Positions 55,020-63,671 of a stretch of DNA of 64,000 bases are shown here, one piece after another. The stretch is taken from positions 1 to 64,000 of the forward strand of contig NZ_CP098400.1 in NCBI RefSeq assembly GCF_023674465.1, in the 5' to 3' direction. This DNA is from Xiashengella succiniciproducens (GTDB taxonomy: Bacteria > Bacteroidota > Bacteroidia > Bacteroidales > Marinilabiliaceae). How positions within the stretch are numbered: position 1 is the stretch's first letter; each line of letters starts with the position of its first letter. The notes under the pieces are model-generated. The model made no database searches. It saw only the letters and a program-made list of their open reading frames with translations, and was not told where the DNA came from. Position numbers and translations under genes: made by a program.

Positions 55020-56240
55020 ATGCGCTTCCTTAAAGTCTCAACATATTACCGTGACTTTTTAGCTGACTATTACACGCGTGACCCAAATGTAGTCAACCAG
55101 TCCTATGATGATCAATACAGTCATCTAATGGGACAGTGTTTTGCGTGGTCTGACAACTATGGGCGTCTGCTCAGCAAAAAAGGATTTGACACAATGGAAA
55201 TTGTTGCAAATGCCCAACCCCTTCAAAAAAAATGGGCAGAGGAAGCAGGACTTCCGGTAAACCTTTCATTGACAGATATCCTGTTAAAACAGATTGAGCT
55301 TTTCAAACCTGAGATAATATATTTTCAGGACAGTGTATCTTACAATGGTGACTTTGTCAAAAGATTAAAAGAAAAGATCCCTTCATTAAAACTATGCATA
55401 GGAAATATCTGCGCTCCTTTTACCACAGTACAACTGGAATCATTTAAAGTATTTGATTACTTTACCGTATGTTCCCCTTTCTTTCAAAAGAATCTAGCGC
55501 AATATGGAATTGAAAGTGTAATAATCCCTCATGCCTTTGACCAAAGGGTATTGCAACATTTGAACGAGAACAACAACTACCAGGAAAGTAAACTGGCCTT
55601 TATTGGTTCTATTATTACTGATGAGGGCTTTCATGATCTGCGAAAACAGGTGCTTCATCAGCTTATTAGCAACGATATCCCCTTTACTTTTTATGGAAAT
55701 CTGCCGGATAGAAGCAAAGTAGCCCTGGTTAAAAAACAGGCATCTTATTTGGCCGCAAAAACATTTGACTCTATAGGACTAACAGGGCTTACAGATCGCT
55801 TCCCTTTAATAAAAAAAGGGCGCAATCACAGTTCACTGCCCAAAGCCCCATCTATTGCTCCTGAACTATACAGAATAGCCTTAGCTCCGGTCTTCGGACT
55901 TGAAATGTTTAAAGCCCTGTCCAGGTCAATGATTGGATTCAACATACATATCGATTGTGCAGGTGATTATGCTGCAAATATGCGCTTGTTTGAAACTACA
56001 GGAGTTGGAACCTGCCTACTTACTGATAAGAAATCCAATCTTTCAGAGCTATTTAAAGACGGAGAAGAAGTTATTACCTATAGCTCTGTAGATGATTGTC
56101 TGGATAAAATAAAATGGCTCCTTGATAACCCCATAGAATGCAGACGTATAGCTCTTAATGGCCAGCAAAGGACTTTAAAAGACCATAACTTCGAAAACAG
56201 GGTTGAACACTTTTTTAAGGAATTGATAAAACGCCTTTAG
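55020..56240 (+). CDS. Glycosyltransferase, GT-B fold
   Basis: A 406-residue protein of GT-B type. The C-terminal third resembles the glycosyl-transferase group 1_2 domain: GFNIHIDCAGDYAANMRLFE near 300, then TTGVGTCLLTDKKSNLSELF and DGEEVITYSSVDDCLDKIKW near 340. The N-terminal part includes IYFQDSVSYNG near 100 and ESVIIPHAFD near 175. Its start lies 2 bp past the aminotransferase stop, so it is the last gene of that operon and might transfer the diacetamido sugar. No donor can be read from sequence. It is convergent with the polysaccharide deacetylase gene. Confidence 0.78.
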   Translation: MRFLKVSTYYRDFLADYYTRDPNVVNQSYDDQYSHLMGQCFAWSDNYGRLLSKKGFDTMEIVANAQPLQKKWAEEAGLPVNLSLTDILLKQIELFKPEIIYFQDSVSYNGDFVKRLKEKIPSLKLCIGNICAPFTTVQLESFKVFDYFTVCSPFFQKNLAQYGIESVIIPHAFDQRVLQHLNENNNYQESKLAFIGSIITDEGFHDLRKQVLHQLISNDIPFTFYGNLPDRSKVALVKKQASYLAAKTFDSIGLTGLTDRFPLIKKGRNHSSLPKAPSIAPELYRIALAPVFGLEMFKALSRSMIGFNIHIDCAGDYAANMRLFETTGVGTCLLTDKKSNLSELFKDGEEVITYSSVDDCLDKIKWLLDNPIECRRIALNGQQRTLKDHNFENRVEHFFKELIKRL

Positions 56241-56452
56241 TCAAGGCTACCTATTTAGGATTAACTGAACTTCTTTGAATTCATATCCTCCAGGTATATC
56301 CTTATACCAGGATCACCTACGCATCGTCTATATCCAAACCACAACATATATCTGCTAGGGCAGCTTATTAACTAATACCTGGCGACCATCATAGGCATAT
56401 GCCACTTTAGGCCAAAAGCCTTATAGTCACTTTACACATGGCAGCTACGATC
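56241..56452. other. Intergenic stretch between convergent glycan genes
   Basis: These 212 bases hold no credible gene. The composition is richer in C than neighbouring gaps. A weak hairpin at 56290-56311 (CCAGGTATA opposite TATACCAGG, one mismatch) and a short GGC...GCC pairing near 56412-56423 are seen, without T tracts. It may hold the 3' ends of two convergent transcripts. Confidence 0.45.
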
Positions 56453-57898
56453 TTACTCCTCCTTTATTATATTTAACAGGTCCTTCCCTGTTAATGCTTC
56501 AGGTTGTAGTTTAATTATATCCTCTAAAAGAGTTCTATAGTAGTTGGTTATTCCAGGATATAAGGACTCATCTAGTCTGCAATTATGCCACAGCATGCTG
56601 AAAAAACCACCAAACTTCCTAACCTCATCAATCAGGGTCATGGCACAATTTCCAATCTCAGTATAGGGCAAATTCCTATAGCCTTCACCAAGTATTGAAA
56701 CTTCCATAAGCATTAGGGGAAACTCCCAAATCATAGCCATCCTATCCTTATCAAAATCGTATGGCCTGAAGGGGTAACAGTAACCATTACGAAAACCTTC
56801 ATGCTCAGCAAAAGCAAGGGAAGTATCATACTCAAAACCCAATTCTTCCTGGTAAAGTAAAGTGTCGGGGTAACGCAATCTCAAAAAGTGTTGTCTGATT
56901 CCCACAGGTTTGATTCCAGTATTATTGGTAAAGCTATTCAACTCCTCACATAATGCTTCCTTGCTAAAAGCACTATTGTAGGATCCATGCAGGCCAGTTT
57001 CAAATCCCTCTTCATTCAATCTATTGATAAGTCTCCTGATGCGTGCAGTTCTGAAAGTATAGCGAGAATCAAAGTGTCCATTGTTCTTTTCAAGAAAATA
57101 AAAGGAAGACCTTAGCCCCAATTTCTTTTCAAGCTCAGTCATCATACCAAAATTCCACCACGGATCCTCTCCATGCAGAGGGTTTATATTATAAAGTATC
57201 CCTTTAAAAAACAACTTTAATGTATCTGACTTACTATAATATAAGGGAGCCATTCCTAATAGTTGTTTCAGTTTGAATGCCACCTCCCGCGGATGATAAA
57301 ATGCTATGCGGTCAACATCGTGACTTAATAGAAAACCAAAATTCTCAAAAAGCCTTTTCCTGCGAAATCCTATTCCATGCTTCTGACAAAACCCAGATAG
57401 TCCTTCAACAATTAAATCAAAATAATAATTAACAACAGGAATAGTGGTAATATTCAGCTGTTTCTGCAATGAATCTTCATATCTATATCTGCCGTGAACA
57501 TCTGTCTCATCTCCCAGAGTCTCCTGGTATCCTGAAAGAATCAGAAAAGCAGCTTTTAGCAGATCATGTCTGAAAATCAGGTTTGAGTTTTCATCAAACT
57601 CATATATGCATATGTCCTCATGCAAAGGAAATAAAACAGGGATGTTTCTACCTTTATGTTCTACTCTTGTCACATAGTCAGCCTTATTAGCAGTTAAGGG
57701 AAAGTAGATGCAAGGGTCAGATGACATAACAGGCAACTCAACAAGTTTTCCATCGATGGCCAAGTAATAGAAGCTCCGACTTGTGGGATTATCAGAATCA
57801 AAAAAGCATAGCCTTAGATCAGAATCACACTCAAAATGCTGACTCAGGTGAAATAGCACATAGGCTATTCTATTCGTATTCAGACGCTCACTTAGCAT
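56453..57898 (-). CDS. Polysaccharide deacetylase-like protein with N-terminal extension
   Basis: A 481-residue protein. About residues 190-481 are a carbohydrate esterase 4-like NodB fold: FGFLLSHDVDRIAFYHP near 187 stands at the first catalytic motif, FETGLHGSYNS near 300 gives the second with its metal-binding His, and VGIRQHFLRLRYPDT near 334 and FGGFFSMLWHNCRLDE near 430 the later ones. The first 180 residues have no catalytic features I know; such extensions are labelled DUF7033 in recent annotation, as far as I recall. No signal peptide is seen, so it may act in the cytoplasm. It is the last gene of a four-gene minus-strand unit with a flippase 3 bp upstream. Confidence 0.8.
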   Translation of the reverse strand: MLSERLNTNRIAYVLFHLSQHFECDSDLRLCFFDSDNPTSRSFYYLAIDGKLVELPVMSSDPCIYFPLTANKADYVTRVEHKGRNIPVLFPLHEDICIYEFDENSNLIFRHDLLKAAFLILSGYQETLGDETDVHGRYRYEDSLQKQLNITTIPVVNYYFDLIVEGLSGFCQKHGIGFRRKRLFENFGFLLSHDVDRIAFYHPREVAFKLKQLLGMAPLYYSKSDTLKLFFKGILYNINPLHGEDPWWNFGMMTELEKKLGLRSSFYFLEKNNGHFDSRYTFRTARIRRLINRLNEEGFETGLHGSYNSAFSKEALCEELNSFTNNTGIKPVGIRQHFLRLRYPDTLLYQEELGFEYDTSLAFAEHEGFRNGYCYPFRPYDFDKDRMAMIWEFPLMLMEVSILGEGYRNLPYTEIGNCAMTLIDEVRKFGGFFSMLWHNCRLDESLYPGITNYYRTLLEDIIKLQPEALTGKDLLNIIKEE

Positions 57899-57901
57899 TG
57901 C

Positions 57902-59404
57902 TTAATCTATTTCTTTTAGTTCTTGAGCCAGATTCTCCTTCCACTGGGATGGATCTCTCCATTTCCTAATAAAACCCCGAAGAATAAGAATTTCCTTCTT
58001 GTCAATAATCTTTATGGTATAGAGCAGGATCGGCCATGAAAGTATCAGGAAAGCATCCGAGGCATACCTCAGTATGCCGGGAACATCTTTTATTAGGATT
58101 GCAACTATGGAGTAAAGCAGTGAACTGCCAATAATGACCGTAAGTGTACGACCACCAAAATTTGTCTCAGGGTCATATTTACAAGCCTGTTTATACATCC
58201 ATACAGAGGTAACAAATTGTGTGAACAGAGTTGCAATAGCAGCACCCATTGCGCCGACAAAGGGAACAAGGGCAATATTTCCGATAATATTTATAATTCC
58301 GGCTGACAGGGAAATCATCGAGATAATCTTCGTCTTCTTGACCTTCGAAAGCGGCAGGGTCATTACTGATCGCAATCCACTAAACATTACACTAAGTGTC
58401 AATACCGGGACCAGAGCCAAACTGCTACGATAATCACCCCAGGAAAACAGCAAGGCCAGGTAGTCCGTAAGTACCACAAAGCACATACTTACAAAGGCCA
58501 GGAGAATCATAAGATAATGAAGGATCTTAGTAAAGAAAATACTGCTATCCTCATCATTCATCCCTTTGTAATACAAGTGGGTATAAGCCTTCATAAAAGC
58601 ACTGACTATCATCAGGTCTATCACATTTGCTATTTTATGTGCAAGGGAGTAGTTACCTACACTTTTGAGTGTCCCGAAGAAATTGATAATCACCCTGTCG
58701 CTAAGGTTGAGAATCATATTGACAATATTGGCTCCTGCCAGCGGCATACCAAAGGCAAGCATATCCTTTACTTCAGCCTTCAGGTAAGTGTACCTGAAGT
58801 TCCTGAACATATAGGGGATTAGCAGGACAAAGTTCAGTCCATAAGAAATCAGATAGGCAAGGAAAATACCATAGATCTCCAAATTCCTATAAGCCAGGAA
58901 GTAGGCAGTCATGCCAACAAATACAACAAGTTGGATAAACTGATGAACCGTATGCAGAAATGCCTTGTGGGTAACACGCAACAGCAGCATAGGCATCTCT
59001 GAGAAAAGTCTTAACAGGGTGCCTACAACAAAGACTATCCTCAGCTCCTGTGATACCGGGGCCTGAAAGTAATACTTTGCAAGAAGATCAAAACCCAGGT
59101 AAAGCACTGTCATTGTAGCAATATTGACCACAGCATTAAAAAGGCAGGCTGAGTAAAATAACTCCTTCTGCCTTCCTTCCATGCCCTTATCCCAATACCA
59201 GCGCGACATTGCAGTTCTGATCCCCATCCCTGTAAAGGCCACAATGACCTGATAGCTTATTTCAAAAAGGGAATAGAGACCGAACATGTCAACTGAGAGA
59301 TAGACAGTATACAGTGGCAGCAATATCAACCCCGACAGCTTTCCCAGCATATTGGAAAGACTATAGAAGAAAGTGTTTCTGGCTGCCGATTTTATCTTGC
59401 CCAT
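57902..59404 (-). CDS. Polysaccharide flippase, Wzx-like (MOP superfamily)
   Basis: A 500-residue polytopic inner-membrane protein with about 14 helices, beginning MGKIKSAARNTFFYSLSNML followed by GKLSGLILLPLYTVYLS, the opening typical of Wzx/RfbX O-antigen flippases. GIRTAMSRWYWDKGMEGRQK near 57-76 and LNLSDRVIINFFGTLKSVGNYS near 235 are as in the family. It presumably moves the lipid-linked repeat unit across the inner membrane. It lies 9 bp after the asparagine-synthase-like gene and 3 bp ahead of the deacetylase gene. The family assignment is firm; the glycan is unknown. Confidence 0.9.
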   Translation of the reverse strand: MGKIKSAARNTFFYSLSNMLGKLSGLILLPLYTVYLSVDMFGLYSLFEISYQVIVAFTGMGIRTAMSRWYWDKGMEGRQKELFYSACLFNAVVNIATMTVLYLGFDLLAKYYFQAPVSQELRIVFVVGTLLRLFSEMPMLLLRVTHKAFLHTVHQFIQLVVFVGMTAYFLAYRNLEIYGIFLAYLISYGLNFVLLIPYMFRNFRYTYLKAEVKDMLAFGMPLAGANIVNMILNLSDRVIINFFGTLKSVGNYSLAHKIANVIDLMIVSAFMKAYTHLYYKGMNDEDSSIFFTKILHYLMILLAFVSMCFVVLTDYLALLFSWGDYRSSLALVPVLTLSVMFSGLRSVMTLPLSKVKKTKIISMISLSAGIINIIGNIALVPFVGAMGAAIATLFTQFVTSVWMYKQACKYDPETNFGGRTLTVIIGSSLLYSIVAILIKDVPGILRYASDAFLILSWPILLYTIKIIDKKEILILRGFIRKWRDPSQWKENLAQELKEID

Positions 59405-59413
59405 CTTATATTG

Positions 59414-61042
59414 CTATTGCTGATTTGTACGATACTCTTTTGTAAACTCTGACAAAGCATACAAAAACCTTGAATAACCCGGGAGAAGTTCTTCCCTTAG
59501 CCATTCAATGGGAAAGCCCTCTGGAAAAACATAATCTATTGCTTCTTCCTTCCAGTTTATCTCCGGAGAGTAATCGTAACTGCCCTTAATCCCTCCAGTG
59601 TTCCTTTCAATAAGATCTGAGAGCTTTTTATAATACTCTCCAATAATGCCCTGAAAAGGTGGATACATTGCATGTCCATTAACCTTTGTGCGATACATCA
59701 GAGGCTTGTCCCTGTAAATATGCTTTACCGCCGCATGGCGGTAAAGTCTTGAGTTTAGCAAGAGTTCAAATGGCAGTCTGGTATAGAAATCAAACAACTC
59801 ATAATCACAGAAAGGCAGCAACATCAGAGGAAGTTCACTGTGCTTCTCTGCAATAATCGACCTTATAATTAGCCTCCTCTGCCTTTCTCCAAGATTCCAC
59901 CTCATATAACTGTTTATCAGGTCACAGTCATCAGGCAGACGCTGCCTTAACGGTTCATAAATAGCATCCTTGAAAGAGGGGCTGGAGTAGAAGAGTTTTT
60001 TACAGGCAGAAGTGCTTTTAAACTTGACAATGTACTCAACAACCTCATCTGGGCTTTTCCAGAGTTTCATCCTGCTTTTGAGATGATCCCCTGCCATAAA
60101 ATCACCAAGATGGCCTGTCAGCATAAAGTCACAGTTGTCACGCATTTTCTGGGCAAACCACAGGTTCTTTTCAGCAAAGTGTCCAGTGGTGATTCTATAA
60201 CTCACAGGACCATCCTGCTTAAAACTTTCAAAACCTTCCTGACTCAGGTAAAGGTTAAATTGTCCCATACCATGCATGAGAGACCTGCTAATCAGGCCTG
60301 CAGTAAGTATCTCATGGTTGTTGGGGCCTGCACCGAAGGTGAAGTTGTATTGTGCAATGCCCCGACGATCAACAGCTTCAGCAACCAGACGACTGTCCAT
60401 ACCGGCCGAGAGAGGTATTATTACAGGCTTAGCTGTCCCCTTAAGTTCTGCTGCAAAGATATCCATTCTATGCGCCCATAGTTCGGCATACCTTGCAGAT
60501 GCCGTCTCAAGCGAAGCCCGATCAAAACTGTAGTATAATGTCCAGTACTTAGCAGAGTCTATTATCGGCTTGCCCTCATTAAATGACAGGCGATGTATGT
60601 GAGCAGAATCAAACTCGAAGACACCATCAATCAAAGTCTTATTTCCAAATACATAACCAAAGGAAACAAGTTGCCCAGCTGCAGAAATATCAACCTTAAG
60701 GTCTCGGTACCTATCTATAAAATCCCTGTAATCATCACCTAAGAGCAGTTCATCCCCATGCTGGCAATAAAACAGTGGATAACTACCCCAACGGTCCTGT
60801 ATTACAAGGGCTTTCTTTTTCGCACCATCAACAATTACGGCCATATAGCACCCACTCAAATGGGGCACAAGGCTCTCAAGATTTCCTGAACTATACTGTG
60901 CTTCTACAAAAGAATCAAGCTTATTACCGCGATACAGTTCCTCCTCATATATAAAGTAACCGGAGGTCAGGATCATTAATTCCTCCCCCAGCTCAGCCTT
61001 TGCATCAAAGAGTATTGAGTTCGATCTGAACAAAAACAGCAT
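59414..61042 (-). CDS. Asparagine-synthase-like amidotransferase lacking the glutaminase cysteine
   Basis: A 542-residue member of the class B asparagine synthetase fold. The C-terminal synthetase part is intact, with PP-loop SAGMDS at 212-217 that binds ATP, and TGHLGDFMAGDH near 310. The N-terminal part still resembles a class II glutaminase fold (VIQDRWGSYPLFYCQHGDEL near 79-98) but begins MLFLFRSNSI, without Met-Cys-Gly, so the nucleophile Cys2 is missing and it cannot use glutamine by the known route. Related proteins in O-antigen loci (WbpS type) amidate uronic acids. It is flanked by an ATP-grasp gene and a flippase. Amidation of a glycan carboxylate is plausible but inferred. Confidence 0.82.
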   Translation of the reverse strand: MLFLFRSNSILFDAKAELGEELMILTSGYFIYEEELYRGNKLDSFVEAQYSSGNLESLVPHLSGCYMAVIVDGAKKKALVIQDRWGSYPLFYCQHGDELLLGDDYRDFIDRYRDLKVDISAAGQLVSFGYVFGNKTLIDGVFEFDSAHIHRLSFNEGKPIIDSAKYWTLYYSFDRASLETASARYAELWAHRMDIFAAELKGTAKPVIIPLSAGMDSRLVAEAVDRRGIAQYNFTFGAGPNNHEILTAGLISRSLMHGMGQFNLYLSQEGFESFKQDGPVSYRITTGHFAEKNLWFAQKMRDNCDFMLTGHLGDFMAGDHLKSRMKLWKSPDEVVEYIVKFKSTSACKKLFYSSPSFKDAIYEPLRQRLPDDCDLINSYMRWNLGERQRRLIIRSIIAEKHSELPLMLLPFCDYELFDFYTRLPFELLLNSRLYRHAAVKHIYRDKPLMYRTKVNGHAMYPPFQGIIGEYYKKLSDLIERNTGGIKGSYDYSPEINWKEEAIDYVFPEGFPIEWLREELLPGYSRFLYALSEFTKEYRTNQQ

Positions 61043-61097
61043 AAGCCTGAATTATAAATTCAAAAAATGGTACAGTTCAAATATAATACGGAATAGC

Positions 61098-62243
61098 TTA
61101 CGGTTTCCCTGCAAACACACTCCTTAAGCCTTTTAATATCACTGTCAGGGTCTCAGCCATTGCATATACCATAGTATCCTTCCGCCACCAGACAGACTTG
61201 TATCTTACCCTAGGAAGAGATGGCGGTTCATCAAAACTCTGAAAACGGCTCTTCATCTTCAATCCTGTAAAAAAGCCCTCGATATAACCTGAAGTCCAAA
61301 GGTATCCTGCAATCTTGTCCGGATTTCCCAGGTTCTTTGGCGGCAGAAAGCACAAGGGACTAAAAATATCAAGTCCGTTATCAATACACAACATAGAGGG
61401 TCCCCACAAACGTGGGTTGCACTCAATAGCATAGTACCTACCTGAGGATAGATCCTGCTTTAGTTCAAACATTATAGCACCATCCCATTCCAGATCAGCA
61501 AAGATCGAATCTATCTTATTGCATATCCCGTCCGGCAGTGAGGCCGGACGTGCTTTGATTACAGACTTCCCTCCTGGTTGTTGGCAAAGGTTGATCTGGG
61601 AAAAGTTAAATAATAGCTTTCCTTTATCATAAAAGGCACAGTAATAATAACTTGGGCCAACGATCAGCTGCTGGCAGAAATGCTTTGAGATGTCGATATT
61701 CTTCTTCTGCAGCAGTGAGAAAGCCTTTTGATTCTCAACTAAAAAAGGATATTCCAGAATCCCGGCACTCTTTTCCAACCTACGGGCTTTGACGACAAAA
61801 GGAAATGAATAGCTCTTGGGAAAATCACATTCCTGTGGAACCTCAAGGCCGTGCTCCTGGCAAAGAGCAGCAAAACTGCCCTTGTCGGATACCCTCGCAT
61901 ATATCGCTTCCTCGGGGCAGCGCATCCTGATCCCCCTTTCCTCAAGCACCTGCCTGTTAGCCAGAATTATCCTAAGCCAATATTCATCACTTGGCAAAAT
62001 TATATAGGGGCCGATATTTGAAACCAGGTCTAGCAGACTGCCTACAAACAATTCCGGACTACGGAAATCAAGATGGAAAACCCCGACTTCAGGATAGCTG
62101 CTTAGAAGTGCCCTTTTAGAGAAATTAAGTCCTGTAACTCCAAAGTGCAATCTGACACGTGGGTCGTCGGCAAGAATGCGCAAAGCTCCAATTAGGGCCC
62201 TGCGACTGCTCTCTCCAAGTATCAAAACATTCTGCACTTCCAT
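61098..62243 (-). CDS. ATP-grasp family carboxylate-amine ligase-like protein
   Basis: A 381-residue protein of ATP-grasp fold. It begins VQNVLILGESSRRALIGALR, a nucleotide-fold strand, then SFPFVVKARRLEKSAGI near 145 (ATP-binding lysine region), and WDGAIMFELKQD near 260 followed by YYAIECNPRLWGPSM near 272, the metal-binding Glu and Asn of the family. No DD-ligase, biotin or CPSase-specific features are visible, so it is an unassigned ligase that joins a carboxylate to an amine or other nucleophile. It is the first gene of the minus-strand unit with the asparagine-synthase-like gene. The fold is well supported, substrate unknown. Confidence 0.8.
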   Translation of the reverse strand: MEVQNVLILGESSRRALIGALRILADDPRVRLHFGVTGLNFSKRALLSSYPEVGVFHLDFRSPELFVGSLLDLVSNIGPYIILPSDEYWLRIILANRQVLEERGIRMRCPEEAIYARVSDKGSFAALCQEHGLEVPQECDFPKSYSFPFVVKARRLEKSAGILEYPFLVENQKAFSLLQKKNIDISKHFCQQLIVGPSYYYCAFYDKGKLLFNFSQINLCQQPGGKSVIKARPASLPDGICNKIDSIFADLEWDGAIMFELKQDLSSGRYYAIECNPRLWGPSMLCIDNGLDIFSPLCFLPPKNLGNPDKIAGYLWTSGYIEGFFTGLKMKSRFQSFDEPPSLPRVRYKSVWWRKDTMVYAMAETLTVILKGLRSVFAGKP

Positions 62244-62330
62244 GGATCTGTGTGGTATTAACAGACAAAAGTAGCTAATAATATAGATTTATTTAACTCA
62301 TATTATATAGGAAGAGCCCCAATATTTGAC

Positions 62331-62338
62331 TATATTTG
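62331..62338 (+). promoter_or_regulatory. TAnnTTTG -7 element upstream of ftsX
   Basis: TATATTTG matches the -7 consensus exactly and ends 51 bp before the ATG at 62390. A second AATATTTG lies at 62321-62328. No -33 TTTG at the standard spacing. The remaining gap 62244-62389 has no other recognised feature. Confidence 0.4.
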
Positions 62339-62389
62339 CACTTAAGTTGAGAACATTGTGCACTTTCGATAACAAATTTTTGCGATAGC

Positions 62390-63259
62390 ATGAGTCACAG
62401 CGCTGCCAGGAGGAAGCTCAGGAGTTCTTACGCAACTACAATAATCAGTATTTCCTTGGTGCTTTTTCTGCTTGGAATAATTGGTTTTCTATACATGAAT
62501 GCCACAAGGCTTTCGGTATATGTAAAAGAGAACCTTGGATTTACCGTGCTTATCAACGATAATGCCCGGGAAGCTGAAGTGATTCGGCTTCAGAAAATAC
62601 TTAGTGCCGCACCCTATGTCAGGGTAGCGGAGTATATCACAAAGGACCAGGCAGCTGATGCGCTGAAGGAGGAGTTGGGTGAGGATTTTGTAGATTTCCT
62701 TGGTTATAACCCACTACTTGCATCAATTGAGGTTAAACTTGAAGCAGACTGGGCCAATCCCGATAGCATGGCAGTAATAGAAGCACAACTAAATGGACTG
62801 CCCCAGGTCAAGGACGTCTACTATCAGAAGAACCTATTGGATGCCATCCACGAAAATATGAAGCGCATAGCCTTTGTACTGGGAGTTTTCAGCATGCTTT
62901 TGCTTTTTATTGCAGTTGCCTTGATCAACAATACCATACGCCTTTCTGTATATTCAAGGCGTTTTATTATAAATACCATGCAGTTGGTTGGTGCTACTAG
63001 AGGCTTTATCAGAAAACCCTTCCTGCTCAAGAGCGTATTGCACGGACTTGCAGGTGCCACCCTGGCTATAGTACTCTTGTCGATGTTTATCTACCTTCTC
63101 AGCAATGAGATAAACGGGGTGCTCGGTTTTTCCAACACACTGATGATCAGTCTTTTGTTTCTTATGGTAATAATCCTGGGAATCATTATTACCTGGATGT
63201 CGACCTTCTTTGCCGTCAACAAGTATTTGAGGCTCAAGACCGACCAGCTTTACTACTGA
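62390..63259 (+). CDS. ftsX: Cell division permease-like protein FtsX
   Basis: An inner-membrane protein that with FtsE couples the divisome to peptidoglycan hydrolases outside. The 289-residue protein has four helices (about 18-37, 160-182, 213-238, 255-278) and a periplasmic domain between the first two (about 40-155), with the typical VRVAEYITKDQAADALKEEL segment and NTMQLVGATRGFIRKPFLLK near 198. It starts the unit ftsX-DUF3098-uppP that is conserved in many Bacteroidota. FtsE is not adjacent in this window, which is normal for the phylum. The assignment is strong. Confidence 0.93.
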   Translation: MSHSAARRKLRSSYATTIISISLVLFLLGIIGFLYMNATRLSVYVKENLGFTVLINDNAREAEVIRLQKILSAAPYVRVAEYITKDQAADALKEELGEDFVDFLGYNPLLASIEVKLEADWANPDSMAVIEAQLNGLPQVKDVYYQKNLLDAIHENMKRIAFVLGVFSMLLLFIAVALINNTIRLSVYSRRFIINTMQLVGATRGFIRKPFLLKSVLHGLAGATLAIVLLSMFIYLLSNEINGVLGFSNTLMISLLFLMVIILGIIITWMSTFFAVNKYLRLKTDQLYY

Positions 63260-63287
63260 TTACAACAAACACAAATAATCGCGATAT

Positions 63288-63581
63288 ATGTCTAAGACTA
63301 CTAAGCAGCCTTCGTCCGTGAAAACCGGATCAGGCAGTGTTTCAGGAAAGAAATTTGAAATGGCATTGCACAAGGAAAACTATATACTTCTGGCAGTTGC
63401 CTTTGTTATTGTAGTGATTGGTTTCCTTCTGATGACAGGGGCCTCCAATAATGACCCTGAAGTTTTCAACGAAGAAATTTATGGCTTCAGACGTCGGACC
63501 CTGGCGCCCATGGTAGCTTTATTTGGTTTTATCTTCGCCATTTACGCAATAATGAAGAAACCAAGCGTAGATAAAAAGTAA
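63288..63581 (+). CDS. DUF3098 membrane protein
   Basis: A 97-residue protein of DUF3098 type with a basic Ser/Thr/Lys-rich N-terminus and two hydrophobic helices (YILLAVAFVIVVIGFLLMTG at about 31-50 and APMVALFGFIFAIYAIM at about 74-90). EVFNEEIYGFRRRTLAP between them is the family signature. Its position between ftsX and uppP is the standard order in Bacteroidota. Function unknown. Confidence 0.87.
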   Translation: MSKTTKQPSSVKTGSGSVSGKKFEMALHKENYILLAVAFVIVVIGFLLMTGASNNDPEVFNEEIYGFRRRTLAPMVALFGFIFAIYAIMKKPSVDKK

Positions 63582-63671
63582 GGGTGTAAATGACTTTCCT
63601 GTAGAAACACGGAAAGGAAACATTTAGCAAGAATAAAGGGTATAACAACTGATTTAAGGAAAGCGACTTAA

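Noticed and set aside
56290-56311. Small palindrome considered as terminator
   Set aside because: It has a mismatch, a short stem and no T tract on either strand, so it is only described with the gap.
60083-60481. 132-codon plus-strand frame inside the asparagine-synthase-like gene
   Set aside because: Antisense shadow with low-complexity translation and no start context.
59414-61042. Annotation as asparagine synthetase asnB
   Set aside because: The catalytic Cys2 is missing and the context is glycan synthesis, so a plain asnB call would mislead.
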